Positions 47,450 through 58,860 of a DNA stretch of 64,000 bases are shown here, piece by piece (the first letter of the stretch is position 1; every line of letters begins with the position of its first letter). The notes under the pieces were generated by a model. The model was not told the DNA's origin. It made no database searches and saw only the letters and a list, made by a program, of their open reading frames with translations. The translations under genes were made by a program, and so were the position numbers. This DNA comes from Atherix ibis (lineage: Eukaryota > Arthropoda > Insecta > Diptera > Athericidae), in the NCBI GenBank assembly GCA_958298945.1, contig OY282606.1:24835740-24899739 (forward strand), written 5' to 3'.

Positions 47450-49863
47450 TTAAGCGTATGCATTCGGAGGATAGGTGAGCGATGATGAAAAGTACTCCAT
47501 GTAAGGATTTTCTGCTTTTAGTTGACTAATCATGGAGGGATAACCGCCGGTGTGATCCATTGCGGCTGAATTGAAATTTCCTGATTGCATCATTTGTTGC
47601 TCGCTGCTCGGAAGATGTTGCGTTGTGGTTCGTGTGTTGTCAATGTTTGAAGCAACCAATGACGACACGTTCGGTTGTACTGCTGGCGCTGATATCGTTG
47701 AGGGTGAGGATCCAGTCGATGTTTCCTGGTGGTGTTGATGATGTACTCCATGATGACTTTGGCTGTGCTGTTGCTGTTGCTGTTGCTGTAACGGCAGTTG
47801 TGATTGATGTTGTGGGAGCCGCATTCCATTCATATCCGCACTCGAGTATATATTGCCATCTCCCGTTCCGACTTGTTGTAGTTGTTGCTGGTGGTGGGGA
47901 TGCAGAGTTGTTGGCGCCTGAGTATGGTGCTGACTATGACTAGTTTGAATTTGTTCCTTTGAGTTTGCCGTGTCGGCGTTTACGTCGTAACTCGATGAAT
48001 ACTTCATATCGTTGCTAAATTCTAAGCCTGCAGACATATTTCCGTTTGCTGAAGGAGTGCCATTCGATGACGATAGTCTTAATGGGTCCGTTGATGCCGT
48101 TGTCGATAATGGTACCGACAAACCTCCTTTCGATTCGTCGTTATTGTTATTGTTTATCGCGGTGTGGTAATAGTAGCCGTTCGCATTCCCGGAACCTAAT
48201 CGATTGTAAAAGAAGTTCATCGATTGATGATTGTTGTAGAACAATGCAGGATTTGGATAGATATTGGAATAGCCCGAAGGTGTCTGATAGGAATTTCCTA
48301 GTGTTTGCGCTGATCCCGTATCTAGGCCGGTTGCTCCAGGAACGTGAGTCCCTGTTGTTGTTGCTGTTGCGACAGCCGCCTCCGTAACTGCTACCGCACC
48401 ATCCATATTAGCTGTTTGAGATTTGCTATTGCCATCATTTGTTTGTAATACGCCCATGCCATATGAACCTGTACTATTACTCGTATTTCTGACACCATTG
48501 CCGCCTCCACAGCTTACATCACTATCCGCATTGGCTGTGTGGTCTTTTCGTTTCGCCTCTGAAGAATTGCTATTTTTAACGGTTGCACCCACTACACCCA
48601 CAATACCTCCAAGCGCACTGTTCGATTTTGTTTCGTTTACACCAGCTTTTTCGGCAACGATCTTTTGCAATAGTCCGGCGGTGGCTTTCTCTAGTTTTTT
48701 CGCGGCTTTCATCGCCTTATTTTCATGTGTCTTAACATGTTTGGCTAAATGATCACTGCGCATAAATTTCTTTCCACAAACTGTGCACGAAAACCGTTTT
48801 TCTCCCGTGTGGGTTCTATAGTGACGTTGTAACTCGTCCGAGCGGGCAAAACGTTTAGCACAAAACAACCAACTGCAGATAAATGGGCGTTCACCTGTAT
48901 GCCACCTGAGATGAGCTTTCAAATGACTCGCTTTACCGTAAACCTTCTCGCATCCCGCTATATGGCATATGTGCTGTCTTCTACCCTTTTCATCCATTCC
49001 TACAACTGGCGGTAAACCAGCTAGTTCTGCTAAACAATTTGGACAACTGCATCTCGAACATCGCCTCTGCAATTGTGACTGATGTGCTAGCTCCTCAATT
49101 TTTAAACTGTACGAATCTCCTGGCCAGGTCTGATGATGATGATGATGATATATTGTCGGATCCTGTGGAAACCATGCTGCTGCCGATGTCATCCCCATAT
49201 TCCCATAGTAATTTGAAGCATACTGATAAGGTGAATACGGATGTATTGTCGAAGTTCTGTTCAAAACAAAAGAATCGACAAAAAAAAATTATTTTTTTTT
49301 TTATTTAAATTTCATTCAAAGAAAGAAAAAATTATCTTCGGTTCAATTTGAAATCGATTTAGTTTTATTTAAGTTTATTTTTAAAAAAAAAATATAATAC
49401 AAAAAAATTTTGTATTTTTAAATAGTTCACCTTGATGCTAACTCCATAGTGTGTTGTTGGTGATGCATCATACCCAAATTATATGAACTTCCGATATCGT
49501 TAACTGGCGAAGTACTTGCATGCATCGGGGAATTCGATGAAGCTGGTGAGAGGCTTGCAGATCCATTTGAACTGATTGACATCAGTGATCCAGCCGATGA
49601 TGGCTGTGGTGGATATTGATATGGAAGGATATTCAATGGTGTCATCTATAGAGGAGAAACAAAAATTGAATAATTATAAGCACGTTATCGATGAAAGACA
49701 AACAATAATTTTTCTCTTATTCGAGGACGTAATATTTATACTTTTTTTTTAAAAATGAAATTCTATTTTCATATTTGAATATTTTTTAACTCACTTGTGT
49801 CTGACTTGAATTATTCCACTGATTGTGTACTGGATATTGTGTCATAAATGTTGATGACGACAT
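47450..49863 (-). CDS. btd: buttonhead-like Sp-family zinc-finger transcription factor
   Basis: A nuclear DNA-binding factor in three coding exons: 49795-49863, 49431-49645 and 47450-49256, together 2091 nt or 696 residues. Splice sites are canonical (GTGAGT, GTGAAC donors; CTATAG, GAACAG acceptors) and the joins keep frame. Domains: Ser-rich N-terminus; [19 protein letters not shown] block; Btd box CSRCSCPNC at about 161-169; three C2H2 fingers at about 192-214, 222-244 and 252-272 with Sp/KLF recognition helices ([21 protein letters not shown]), which predict GC-box binding; then a long Gln/His/Ser/Asn-rich tail ending NPYMEYF..NAYA. The upstream block, Btd box and first finger match Drosophila Buttonhead as I remember it better than Sp6-9 proteins. 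In Drosophila, btd is a head gap gene. Finger 2 is C-x4-C (CSWLFC), as in most Sp proteins. Sp5-type naming would be equivalent. Confidence 0.9.
47766..47790 (-). repeat. CAG/CAA repeat encoding a polyglutamine run in btd
   Basis: An interrupted trinucleotide tract within exon 3 gives seven consecutive Gln in the C-terminal tail. Such tracts vary in length in insect transcription factors. Confidence 0.8.
49431..49645 (-). CDS. btd: btd coding exon 2
   Basis: A 215-nt exon encoding [15 protein letters not shown] to MELAS. CTATAG lies before it and AG|GTGAAC after it. It enters in phase 0 and leaves two bases of an Arg codon, completed by the first base of exon 3 at 49256. The flanking introns are 149 bp (49646-49794) and 174 bp (49257-49430). 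Confidence 0.85.
49795..49863 (-). CDS. btd: btd coding exon 1
   Basis: The ATG in context TACAAAATG opens [20 protein letters not shown], then QTQ|GTGAGT. The 23 codons join in phase 0 to exon 2. The ATG at the first codon of exon 2 could serve as an alternative start. Confidence 0.75.
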
Positions 49864-52800
49864 TTTGTATTAAAATTTTCGTCACTTATTTTACACTCAA
49901 CAAAAATCCTATTAATTTATCGGAAGCGATCGTATTTATTTTTGAACTTTTCATAAAATTTGTTGTTAATTAAAAAAAAAAAATCACTATATTGTAAACA
50001 TTCATCAAACGTCAATAATATTAAAAATTATTTTTAATTATAAATGAAATTGTTTATTTAGTATCTCATCACTTATTCACTAATTAATTACGGTTATCAA
50101 AAATTACTGTTTTTTTCGTTAAAATTAACCACAAAATTCACATACATAAAAAAATTATTTGAAATTATTAAATAATAATAGAAAAACGTATCCATTCATC
50201 GTTAGATGATTTTTGTCACTGTTTATCACTTTTGAATTTTATCGTGTCAGTTAACCGAATCGGATCATTCGAAACAGAATCGCACGAAACCGTAAAGTTC
50301 GATTTAAGGTTGATACCGTGAACACTCCTAAGACGGCCGATAGCCACAGACTGAAGCAAACTGTCCGAATTTTATTTTTTCTATTTCGCCTCGAGAGTCG
50401 AAGTTATCGAATTAGAAGTCTACGTACCAGTGCCACTAGCACCCCGGACCAACTAGTGTTAACAACGGTGTCAGTACAATGTGTGCCGACCACTACTAAA
50501 TTCTGCCGTAACTGCAGCTACATCCCGTGTATGGGCGAACGTATGACAACGAACTGTGTGTGTGTGTTGGATTGTGTCCGAAATCGAAATGTTTCTCCTC
50601 CGAAGAATGGTTTTGCTGTCACCACTCGCTGTCTCAATCTTAAGATCTTCTCCTTAAACGGTTTGTGTCTCATTCACACTAACGTTGCTAGACTCATGGT
50701 AGACAAGGCGGTTAATACACTGACTGACCTATTGCCAGCCAGCCTAGATCCTTCCTTATAGAATAAATATATTCCATTGTCATTGAGCGAACTATTTTCG
50801 TCTCTGTGGTAGTGAATCGAGGACCAAAAATATTTTATTCTTATTGTATTTTCCACTCTACTCAGCAATCTAGGCACCCTTCTCCGTTCGTCCTATACCC
50901 ATAAGCGCTATTGGCCTATGACTGGTTCTTTTATTACCTCTACTCCTCGACAGCTTTGCATACATTTGATCGCTACCAAGTTCGGACTACATCTTTACAG
51001 CTACAGCTAAACACACACCACATCGGCTAACGTTATTTCTCAGAGTTTTGCGACCACTTATACTATACGATGACGTTCTTTTGCTCACTGGTGTGAGTAT
51101 GTGTATGTTTGCATATGAAAAACGGTGTACTTCGTGGTTGATGTCATGTGGTGTAAATTGTTTGTTCTACACGTGGCTCTCAGTACCTAAATTTATCATT
51201 ATACAATAAACGAAATTTAATCCTCGAAATTGTCTTAAAAAATCTTTTTTTTGAAATTTTTCATAAAATATAAAGAATTAAAATTATCAATTATTTGTAG
51301 AAGATAAGAATTCTATTTTGGGGAATATACAGGATATATTAGAAAAAAGAGATAAAACATCAGCTGCCTCAAAAGTATAAATTCACAATGCATAGAATAG
51401 AATCGCGGTAAAATCGCAGCGCTAGAGGCTGCGGCGAGGTAACATCTCCGATAGTTGACGATGCTCAACAAAATGAGAGCTGCTAGAGAATATCAAATCG
51501 AGCTGTGCCTATTGAACGTGTACACACAATTATAGCTAACATAATCGAACGCATTGTTTGATGTCGTGTGCTGTATACGCACACTAGCACTCGTTACGAC
51601 CAGCCGTGCGCACACGAGTTTCAGATAAATATGGTGTGGTCCAATGAAATAACTGTATTTAAATGGGCGTGACCGACACCCGAATGACAAGCGACAGGAC
51701 AAAAAATAATCACTACAGATGAGTGCGAGAGAACAAGATGCATTGGCCGCACACCAGAAAACTACTCTGCGTGTACGCTTTTCCTGTTTGCTCAACAGTT
51801 TTATATCTCGCTCTCTTTATCTCCACCATACTATTTAACAATAAATCGAATACGATTAACAACAACAATTGTGGCTAACTTTTTCCTAACTAATAATAAT
51901 AATCACGACCACTATATCAGGGTATCCCACTTTCTCCAACGCGTGGCTCGTAATCGTATCTCACAACTTGAGTACATGTTTTAGGTACCTCGTATTTACG
52001 CACGAAAAATTGTCTGAGTTAATCGAAACAGAAAAAGTGGTGCGCCCTCTATTTCTTTTTTTTTTGTACAGTATACAACCAATAGTTAAAAAAATTCCGG
52101 AAAATATCGCTTTATAAGTAAATGTTTTGTGGAAATTTTCATTTAAATTAAATCTTACTTCTTTCCCATATTCTGCGCGATTATACAACTCTTGATTTCC
52201 ATTTGTAATCATCTCTAAAGTAAATATACAAATTCGAATCAACTTCAAAGTATTTCCAAATAAACACAAACTACATTTACTCGACCATATTTAAAATTAA
52301 AACTACCGAAAAATGGTTTATTCGTTAAGTTTGAAAACTATTTTATTCGTTTGCATATATAATAAATACTTTTTATTCCCTACAAATTTCATTTTAAATC
52401 GTTTCGTTAAAATAAATATTGAAAAGTTTAAAAAAAAAAAAACAATTTATTACACGAACTTTATTTACTCATAACAAAAGGACGACAAATTTTAGTTCAA
52501 TATGGGAACGAATTCAATTTGACTACAATACAATCTGAATAGAAAGGACATACTGTTAGGGTAAGTAGGATGTATTAGGGCGGTTTTGTATAGGTATGAA
52601 ATTAATTGCACGTAAAATTGTTTCTTTCATACTCATTCCCCATACCCTTTACAGGTAATTGATTTGTTTTCGAAATGGTTGGTTAGGCTTTTTTTTATAC
52701 ACAGAAAATACCAAAATGGAATTTCGAATTTAATATTTTTTTTTTTTTTTAATTGGTGAAAAAAACTTATATTACTGTCTAATCAATTTTAATTTTTTTT

Positions 52801-52904
52801 ATTTTCATGACATTTTATAAATTTAATAGTTTTCAATAAAATATCAGAAATATATTTTTAGAGCCTTTAACAAATGTGGTAACAATTTTTCGTAAAAAAT
52901 TATC
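49864..52904. other. 5' flank of btd, likely regulatory
   Basis: No gene is supported. A GC-richer block at about 50230-51230 begins 370 bp upstream of the btd start. It has an initiator-like TCAGTT on the plus strand near 50246 and TCAGTCAGT on the minus strand at 50719-50727. The plus-strand open frame 50318-50761 starts with GTG and has no domain. Another GC-richer stretch is at 51370-51830. These may hold the btd promoter and enhancers; none can be shown. Confidence 0.35.
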
Positions 52905-54300
52905 TTGAACCATGGAAGTTCATTTTTCGCTCGGTGGATACAGCAATAGGCGAACCTGCCAAATATGAGGCTTTAAAAATCCATGAATAATTGTAGAGGA
53001 ACTATTGTACGGGGTCTGTTCAAAAAGTATCGCGAATTTTAAATTTCTGCGGGTTACGTATATTCGATTTTTGATTTTTTGTGGTGTTATATTGGTACTC
53101 ATGGTTCTCCCTTATGCCTACCTTGGACCAAAGCAACGTTTTTCGGTGATACAAAATGTTCGTTCACGACGAAAAGCATGCCGGACGCCCGAGCACGTCA
53201 ACAACAGACGAACAACAAGTGAAGAAAATAGTATTGGGCAATCGTCGAATCACCATTACAGAAGTTGCTGAGGACTTAAATTGATTTTGGTCGTGAGACT
53301 GGTCGCCGCGAAATTCGTACCAAATTTGCTCAATTTCGACCAAAAACACCGTCGCATTAACATTGCTGAGGAGCTGTTGGACTCTATCCGCGATGACCCA
53401 AATTTGCTCCAGAGGGTCATAACTGGTGACGAATCATGGGTATATGGGTATAACGTGGAAATCAAAGCTCAATCATACCAATAAAAGCTATCGCACGAAC
53501 CAAGACCGAAAAAATCGCGCCAAGTTCGGTCGAATGTGAAGATTTTGCTTACAGTTTTCTTCGATTGCCGGGACGTGGTGCATCATGAGTTCTTGCCACA
53601 GGGTAGAACGGTCAATAAGGAATATTGCCTACAAGTTATGCGCAAGTTGCGTGAAGCAATCCGCCAGAAATGCCCGAATTTGTGGAAGAACAAAAATTGG
53701 TTGATAACGCCCCTGCTCACGCATGGTTGTTTGTCCGCGAATTTTTGGCCAAAAACAATAATAATGCCTCAGCCACCATATTCCCCAGATCTGGCGCCTT
53801 TTTTCTTGTTCCCGAAACAGATTCTTTAATCCATTTTTTGGAATGGGCAAAAATCGAAGATGAGCCAAAACACGTGCAAGCAAAACAGCTCTCAAAAATT
53901 AACTGAACATTCAAAATGGCCGAACTTGTCGAGACATGAGTACCAACATAACGCTACAAAAAATCGAAAATCGAATATACGTAACCCGCGGAAATTCAAA
54001 ATTCGTGATACTTTTTGAACAGACCTCGTATAACCAAGATTTGGTGTGGGCAATTGGTCTCCAAAATCGTTCGATTTAACGCCGTTGGAATTTTTTTTGT
54101 TGGCAATTTTGAAACTCTAGAGTATTTAAAAATCAAAGTCCGTGCAGCAATGGTCAAATTATATGGTAGTTATTTAAACAATGTTGTATAATGACAATGT
54201 CTAAGTAAAACAATAAAATAAAATTTTGATCATAACGGAAATTTTTAAATATATTTTATTTAAGTCTACTTTCTAAAGCACAAATTGGATAACTTTGTAC
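52905..54300 (+). mobile_element. Old Tc1/mariner relic (relic 8), split by a mariner
   Basis: The left part 52905-53009 has HFSLGGYSNRRTCQI (compare HFALGGYVNKQ..RIWG). The right part 54029 to about 54300 has CTCCAAAATCGTTCGATTTA (ancestral PPRSCDLT) and the tail GCACAAATTGGATAACTTTG. The fold-back mariner at 53010-54028 separates them. Confidence 0.65.
53010..54028 (+). mobile_element. Fold-back mariner derivative with two 5' ends (copy F)
   Basis: TA at 53008-53009 and 54029-54030. The left end starts CGGGGTCTGTTCAAAAAG. The right 200 bp (about 53820-54028) is an inverted copy of the family's 5' leader and terminal repeat, not the normal 3' end. Coding remnants on the plus strand include VAAKFVPNLLNFDQKHRR, LLDSIRDDPNLLQRVITGDE, SWVYGYNVEIKAQS and NKEYCLQVMRKLREAIRQK. 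Sequence then reaches TTCCCGAAAC joined to AGATTCTTTAATCCATT, the same junction as copy B. Confidence 0.88.
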
Positions 54301-57300
54301 AATTACTGAGTTCGTTTTCTATGGAAAATTACAGGAAATCTCATAAAGTTCGAAGAGTATTATTACAATACTTTACAAATAGTATGCAAGACGTTTTATA
54401 TGAAATATTCTCAAATAATCACATACCAAAATTCTTTAAAAAAAAAAACACAAAACATCGTGAATTTAGCCATATTTCAAATTAGGACAAATTCATTTTA
54501 ACTACGTTATAATATTACGTACATTTGTGAATAAATTTGAAATAAAAAATTTCACAAATAGAATTTACCTGCGGGTAATTACAAAATTTGCTTTTTAACA
54601 ATGTGGAAAACATCTCATACCTGCTTCCTAAATAAATACGTAGAAGAAGAAAACAACAGTTAACATATCTTTTCTCTATTGTTTTAAACACCTTATTGGG
54701 GTCAAACTAAGTTAATTATGATGAAATTTGACAGAAATTATAAAATTTTTACTGAACTAAAAATTGGCAGATGCTCAGTTAATTCAACAACCACCCAGCC
54801 GCCCATTAATTTTGAACAATTTCAAATTTTATAACCGAACATTGTGTATGGTAAAAATGTTCCTCAATTTTTTTGGTGGTAGGGGGGGGGGGGGCTACTT
54901 TAATATTTGGTTAGCATCGAGTTATGGGTTACATTACCGATTAAATCAAATTAATATTAAGATCTATAATTATGTCTTCCGTTTTAAGTGAGAATTGGTA
55001 CAAGAAGAATACACCATTTACATTTGGATTATTCGTAATTTACTATTAATTAGCACCTAACCTTTTAGTTAATAAAATATTATGAAATTCAAGCAGAGTA
55101 GTTTACCTTTTGTTTTAAGCGCAAGTAAAATTTCTACAAAAAAAAAATTATAGGTTATGCTTAAAGCTACTATGTGTACAATAGTATAAGTAATATTGAA
55201 ATAATGATTTTTATGCGAAATATAATTTATTCTCATTTAATTAATACAATATTTATTATAATTTTAATATTATCTAGTAAAAATTTGCGTAAAGAACTAA
55301 AAAAAATACTAATTGAATTTTATGAATTGGTTTTATACCATAAATTACATTAATTAGTCTATAATTTTTTTATATATTGTATTTTTAAATGTTGTTTTTT
55401 ATGGATTATATTTTTCTAATGCTTTCAAAATAAATTTGCATAATAGTTTTTTTTATGTTTACCACAATTTTTCATAGAAGCTGCTAGCTCAGCTCATATA
55501 TCATATTAATATATAATAGCAGAAATTTCCGTTTTTTTTTAAATAAACAAAATATAAAGAGTCATTGTCCTTTTATAAATTATAATTTTTATTTTTTTTT
55601 TTTAAATACACAACGACAACACTAATGATGTGTATACGATAAATGTCTTCATATTTCGACAAAACTCTCCGCCTTCTTTAGGGCCACGCGGCATTAATTT
55701 TTATTAAATACGACATCGGGGAGTTGACTACCTTTTTGGCTTGTCAATTGATTTTTCACGGGTGATTATTAGATGAATTGCCAAAAGAAAAGAAAAAATT
55801 AAGAAAAATATTCGTATTGGAAGTAGGTTTGCTGGAAGTTTTGGCAAAAGGACAAAACGGGTTGAAAATCGAAATTTCTCGGTGATAATGAATAGAGTAG
55901 TGCGGTAAGGACTGCCTTGCCTACTATTCAAAGTCCTTCTCGGTCATACTGGGAACAGTTAACAAGTTTATGAATTACAAAAAGGACAGTAGCTGACAGC
56001 ATTAACAGGGAATATCAGCAGGACTTCGTTTACTTCTTCTGCCTCTTTCCCCGTCTACTATTTCTTCTATTCAATTCTGTATTTTTAAATAACCTAGTCC
56101 TATTTTCGAACCGAATATTTAACCAATGTAATAAAGGTCTTATCCGTGCACATATGCGTGAATTTTTCTTATTGCAGTTCCAGATTATGAATACAAAGCA
56201 AAACCATTCTTTTTAATGCAATAAGAATAAAGTAATTCTATTGCTCGTTTTGATGTCCTGTTAGAGTATAATATTGTCGTAATCTGAAATCGGAGATTTA
56301 ACCACACTTACCAAAATGTCCTGTCGAATGATTTACAGCGCTACCCCGTCTTAACCGCAAACGCACACACCATCAGAATCGATACTATTTTCACTTTCTT
56401 TTTTTATTTCCAGAGAACATCTTTCAAAAAGAATTACCGAAAAAATTCTTACTTGCGAATCACCTATAAAAAAAATACTCAACATTTAATTCTATAACTT
56501 TTGACATCAAGAAGTATTGCCATACCATCGAAGCGACTTCTATCGGCTATCGTCATGATATTGCCAACTTTTCATAGAGCCATATTGGTTAGCGAGCACT
56601 TTTGAAGTGCTGAACAGAACTAGGACATCAATAGAAACTACTTTAACAGTAAGAAACGTAGCTAGGGATAGGCCATTGTCACCATGAAGGCACATAATAC
56701 AAACCGAACGCCCAGCATGTGTCCTGTTTGATTTATGAACATAATTCTTGGCTATGTGCATCTGAATCGAGCCGAAAATATGTTCAAAAAGAGAATTTCT
56801 CTAGCCAAGACATCACCAATTCTGACCGCTTTTCTTTTCGGCTACTCTAACAACTCAAAAACGAAATTTTTTCGAAAAATTCATTTCAACGCGAACAAAC
56901 TATTCGAACTAATAATACCAACAACAACAAAAAACTACTACAATAAGAACTGAACAATAATTGATACTGAATCCTTGGACATTGCGTATATTGGCGATCG
57001 ATTATGGCAATATTTTTATACTCTTTTATTGAACAATAATTTGATCCTATGCGCTTGGGTTATCGTTTTTTTTATATTGAAATGAAAATTGACGAAAACC
57101 AAAGGACAAAGAGGGAGAAAAACATCAAATAAAAAGGATACGCATTTGTATTTAAAGACTTTTATGTACAATATAAAAAAAGAAAAAGAAGAAGTCTTAG
57201 TAACAACCTAGTCGATAAATTGATTCCATTCAGAAAAGTATTGACCTTAGAATAGACCTCAGCCTGTCAGATATTGAGGTTTGTTTTTCCATTATCCTTG

Positions 57301-58100
57301 GTTACAATGTATATTATTCGGATTATATTTGTTGGTGAGCATGACTTGGAAACAAATCTTCTCCTCTTGGGACGGCAGTCATGTTGGCGCAAAGGAAGAT
57401 TAATCGAATACGCGAGGAGCATGATTTATTTCCTAGATTCTGTCTTACCTGTTTTATTTTTAATTCATAAATAAAAACATTTTTATACAAACAAAAATAC
57501 AATAAATAATCAACCACTAATCTTATCTCCACTTCAGAGATTTCATAGACTTTCAAAGAGTATTTACATATTTAAAGGTACTATTGCTCATACTCGTACT
57601 CGTAGAATATCCTTTTGCCAAAAATGTTTTCCCATCTAGTACTGGTGGTAGTTTTTTTATGGCCATAATTCATATCGATTGCTCACTTTCATGTCGAACA
57701 TGATTCAGAACATTTACATTGAGAATTCTGTCAGCTCAAGACACTTGCTTCTCATGTTCTGCGGATCCTTTCAAACGATGCGGTTTCAAATTGCCTCCCG
57801 AATAAGAATGAACTACACGCTGGGCACTTTGATTTCCACACATGTCTTTCTGATATTTGAAACTTTCTTTCTCCGCATTCCATGGAATTCCTGTACCCTG
57901 CGCATGTTTGGAAAAATTTGCATTTCTTCTTCATATGTACAAGTACTTTTTCCAAACATGTCACTATTTATTTTTTAAGTAATTTTTCACTTTTTTCATC
58001 TATAAAAAAAAAATAATAATAATAACCAAAAATAACTGACATTAGAGTAGAATTCGAAGAATTTTATTTGCATTCAAATAAGCCGCACACAATTTTTGCT
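54301..58100. other. Spacer, no gene recognised
   Basis: AT-rich with no coding support. A run of 13 G lies at 54882-54894. A minus-strand donor-like ATTTTG|GTAAGT occurs near 56316 without a convincing frame. Frames at 57679-57978 (plus) and 57752-57964 (minus) overlap each other and are not supported. Confidence 0.4.
57903..57960. repeat. 14-bp perfect inverted repeat
   Basis: CATGTTTGGAAAAA at 57903-57916 is the exact reverse complement of 57947-57960, with a 30-base loop. Confidence 0.7.
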
Positions 58101-58110
58101 CATCATATAT

Positions 58111-58141
58111 TTTTATTTATTTATTTATTTATTTATTTATG
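58111..58141. repeat. (TTTA)n microsatellite
   Basis: About seven tetranucleotide repeats. Confidence 0.9.
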
Positions 58142-58194
58142 GTGAAAATTGTTTTTTAAAAAATTACTTTATTTACAAATCAAAAATTACGCAT

Positions 58195-58850
58195 TTTTAT
58201 TATTATTTTAACAAATAATTGGAAATTTTTATAGTTGCTATAAAAATTTGCTATAATTTTTTTATAGTTCCAATATAGGTTATATTGAAAGTAAAATCAT
58301 ATAAGCTTCTAACGATTACTTCGGAAAAGATACAATTTTTTTATTTTATTTACAAACAAAAAATTATTGATTTTAACAAAATTTTGCAAATTTTTATAGT
58401 TGCTATAAAAATTTGCCTATAATTTTTTATAGTGCTCATATTTAAAGTAAAATCATATAAACACAATTTTTGCGCATCACCCTATAATTATATAAATACA
58501 AATTAGGATAAAAAAAAATTTTTAAAAAAATAATATAATTATTTTATGGAAATTATGGAAATTTATTATTTAATTATATAATTATATTGTGGAAATATAC
58601 AAAAACAAAAAATTATCGATTTTTATTTTTTTTTTAACAAAATTTTGCAAATTTTTATAGCTGCTATAAAAATTTGCTATAATTTTTTATAGTTCCAATA
58701 TAGGTTATATTGTAAGTAAAACTATATAAACACAATTTTTGCACATCACCCTATAATTAGATAAATACAAATAAAATATATTTTGCTATAAATTTTTATA
58801 GTTCCAATATAGGTTATATTGAAAGTAAAATCATATTAACATCTAACGAT
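58195..58850 (+). repeat. Dispersed AT-rich repeat, four imperfect copies
   Basis: The module TTTTTATAGTTGCTATAAAA ... TTTTTATAGTTCCAATATAG ... GGTTATATTGAAAGTAAAAT ... CACATCACCCTATAATTA recurs starting near 58227, 58395, 58650 and 58790. The copies share order but differ by indels. The TATAG..CTATA core can pair with itself. There is no coding content. Confidence 0.7.
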
Positions 58851-58860
58851 TATCTCAAAG

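Noticed and set aside
48046..48752. Plus-strand frames of 113 and 109 codons within btd
   Set aside because: They are antisense shadows of the btd coding exon.
50318..50761. 147-codon plus-strand frame upstream of btd as a divergent gene
   Set aside because: GTG start, no recognisable domain, and it lies in likely btd regulatory or untranslated DNA.
57679..57978. Overlapping frames on both strands as a Cys-rich small protein
   Set aside because: Non-ATG start on plus, no family, and the region contains an inverted repeat that generates mirrored frames.
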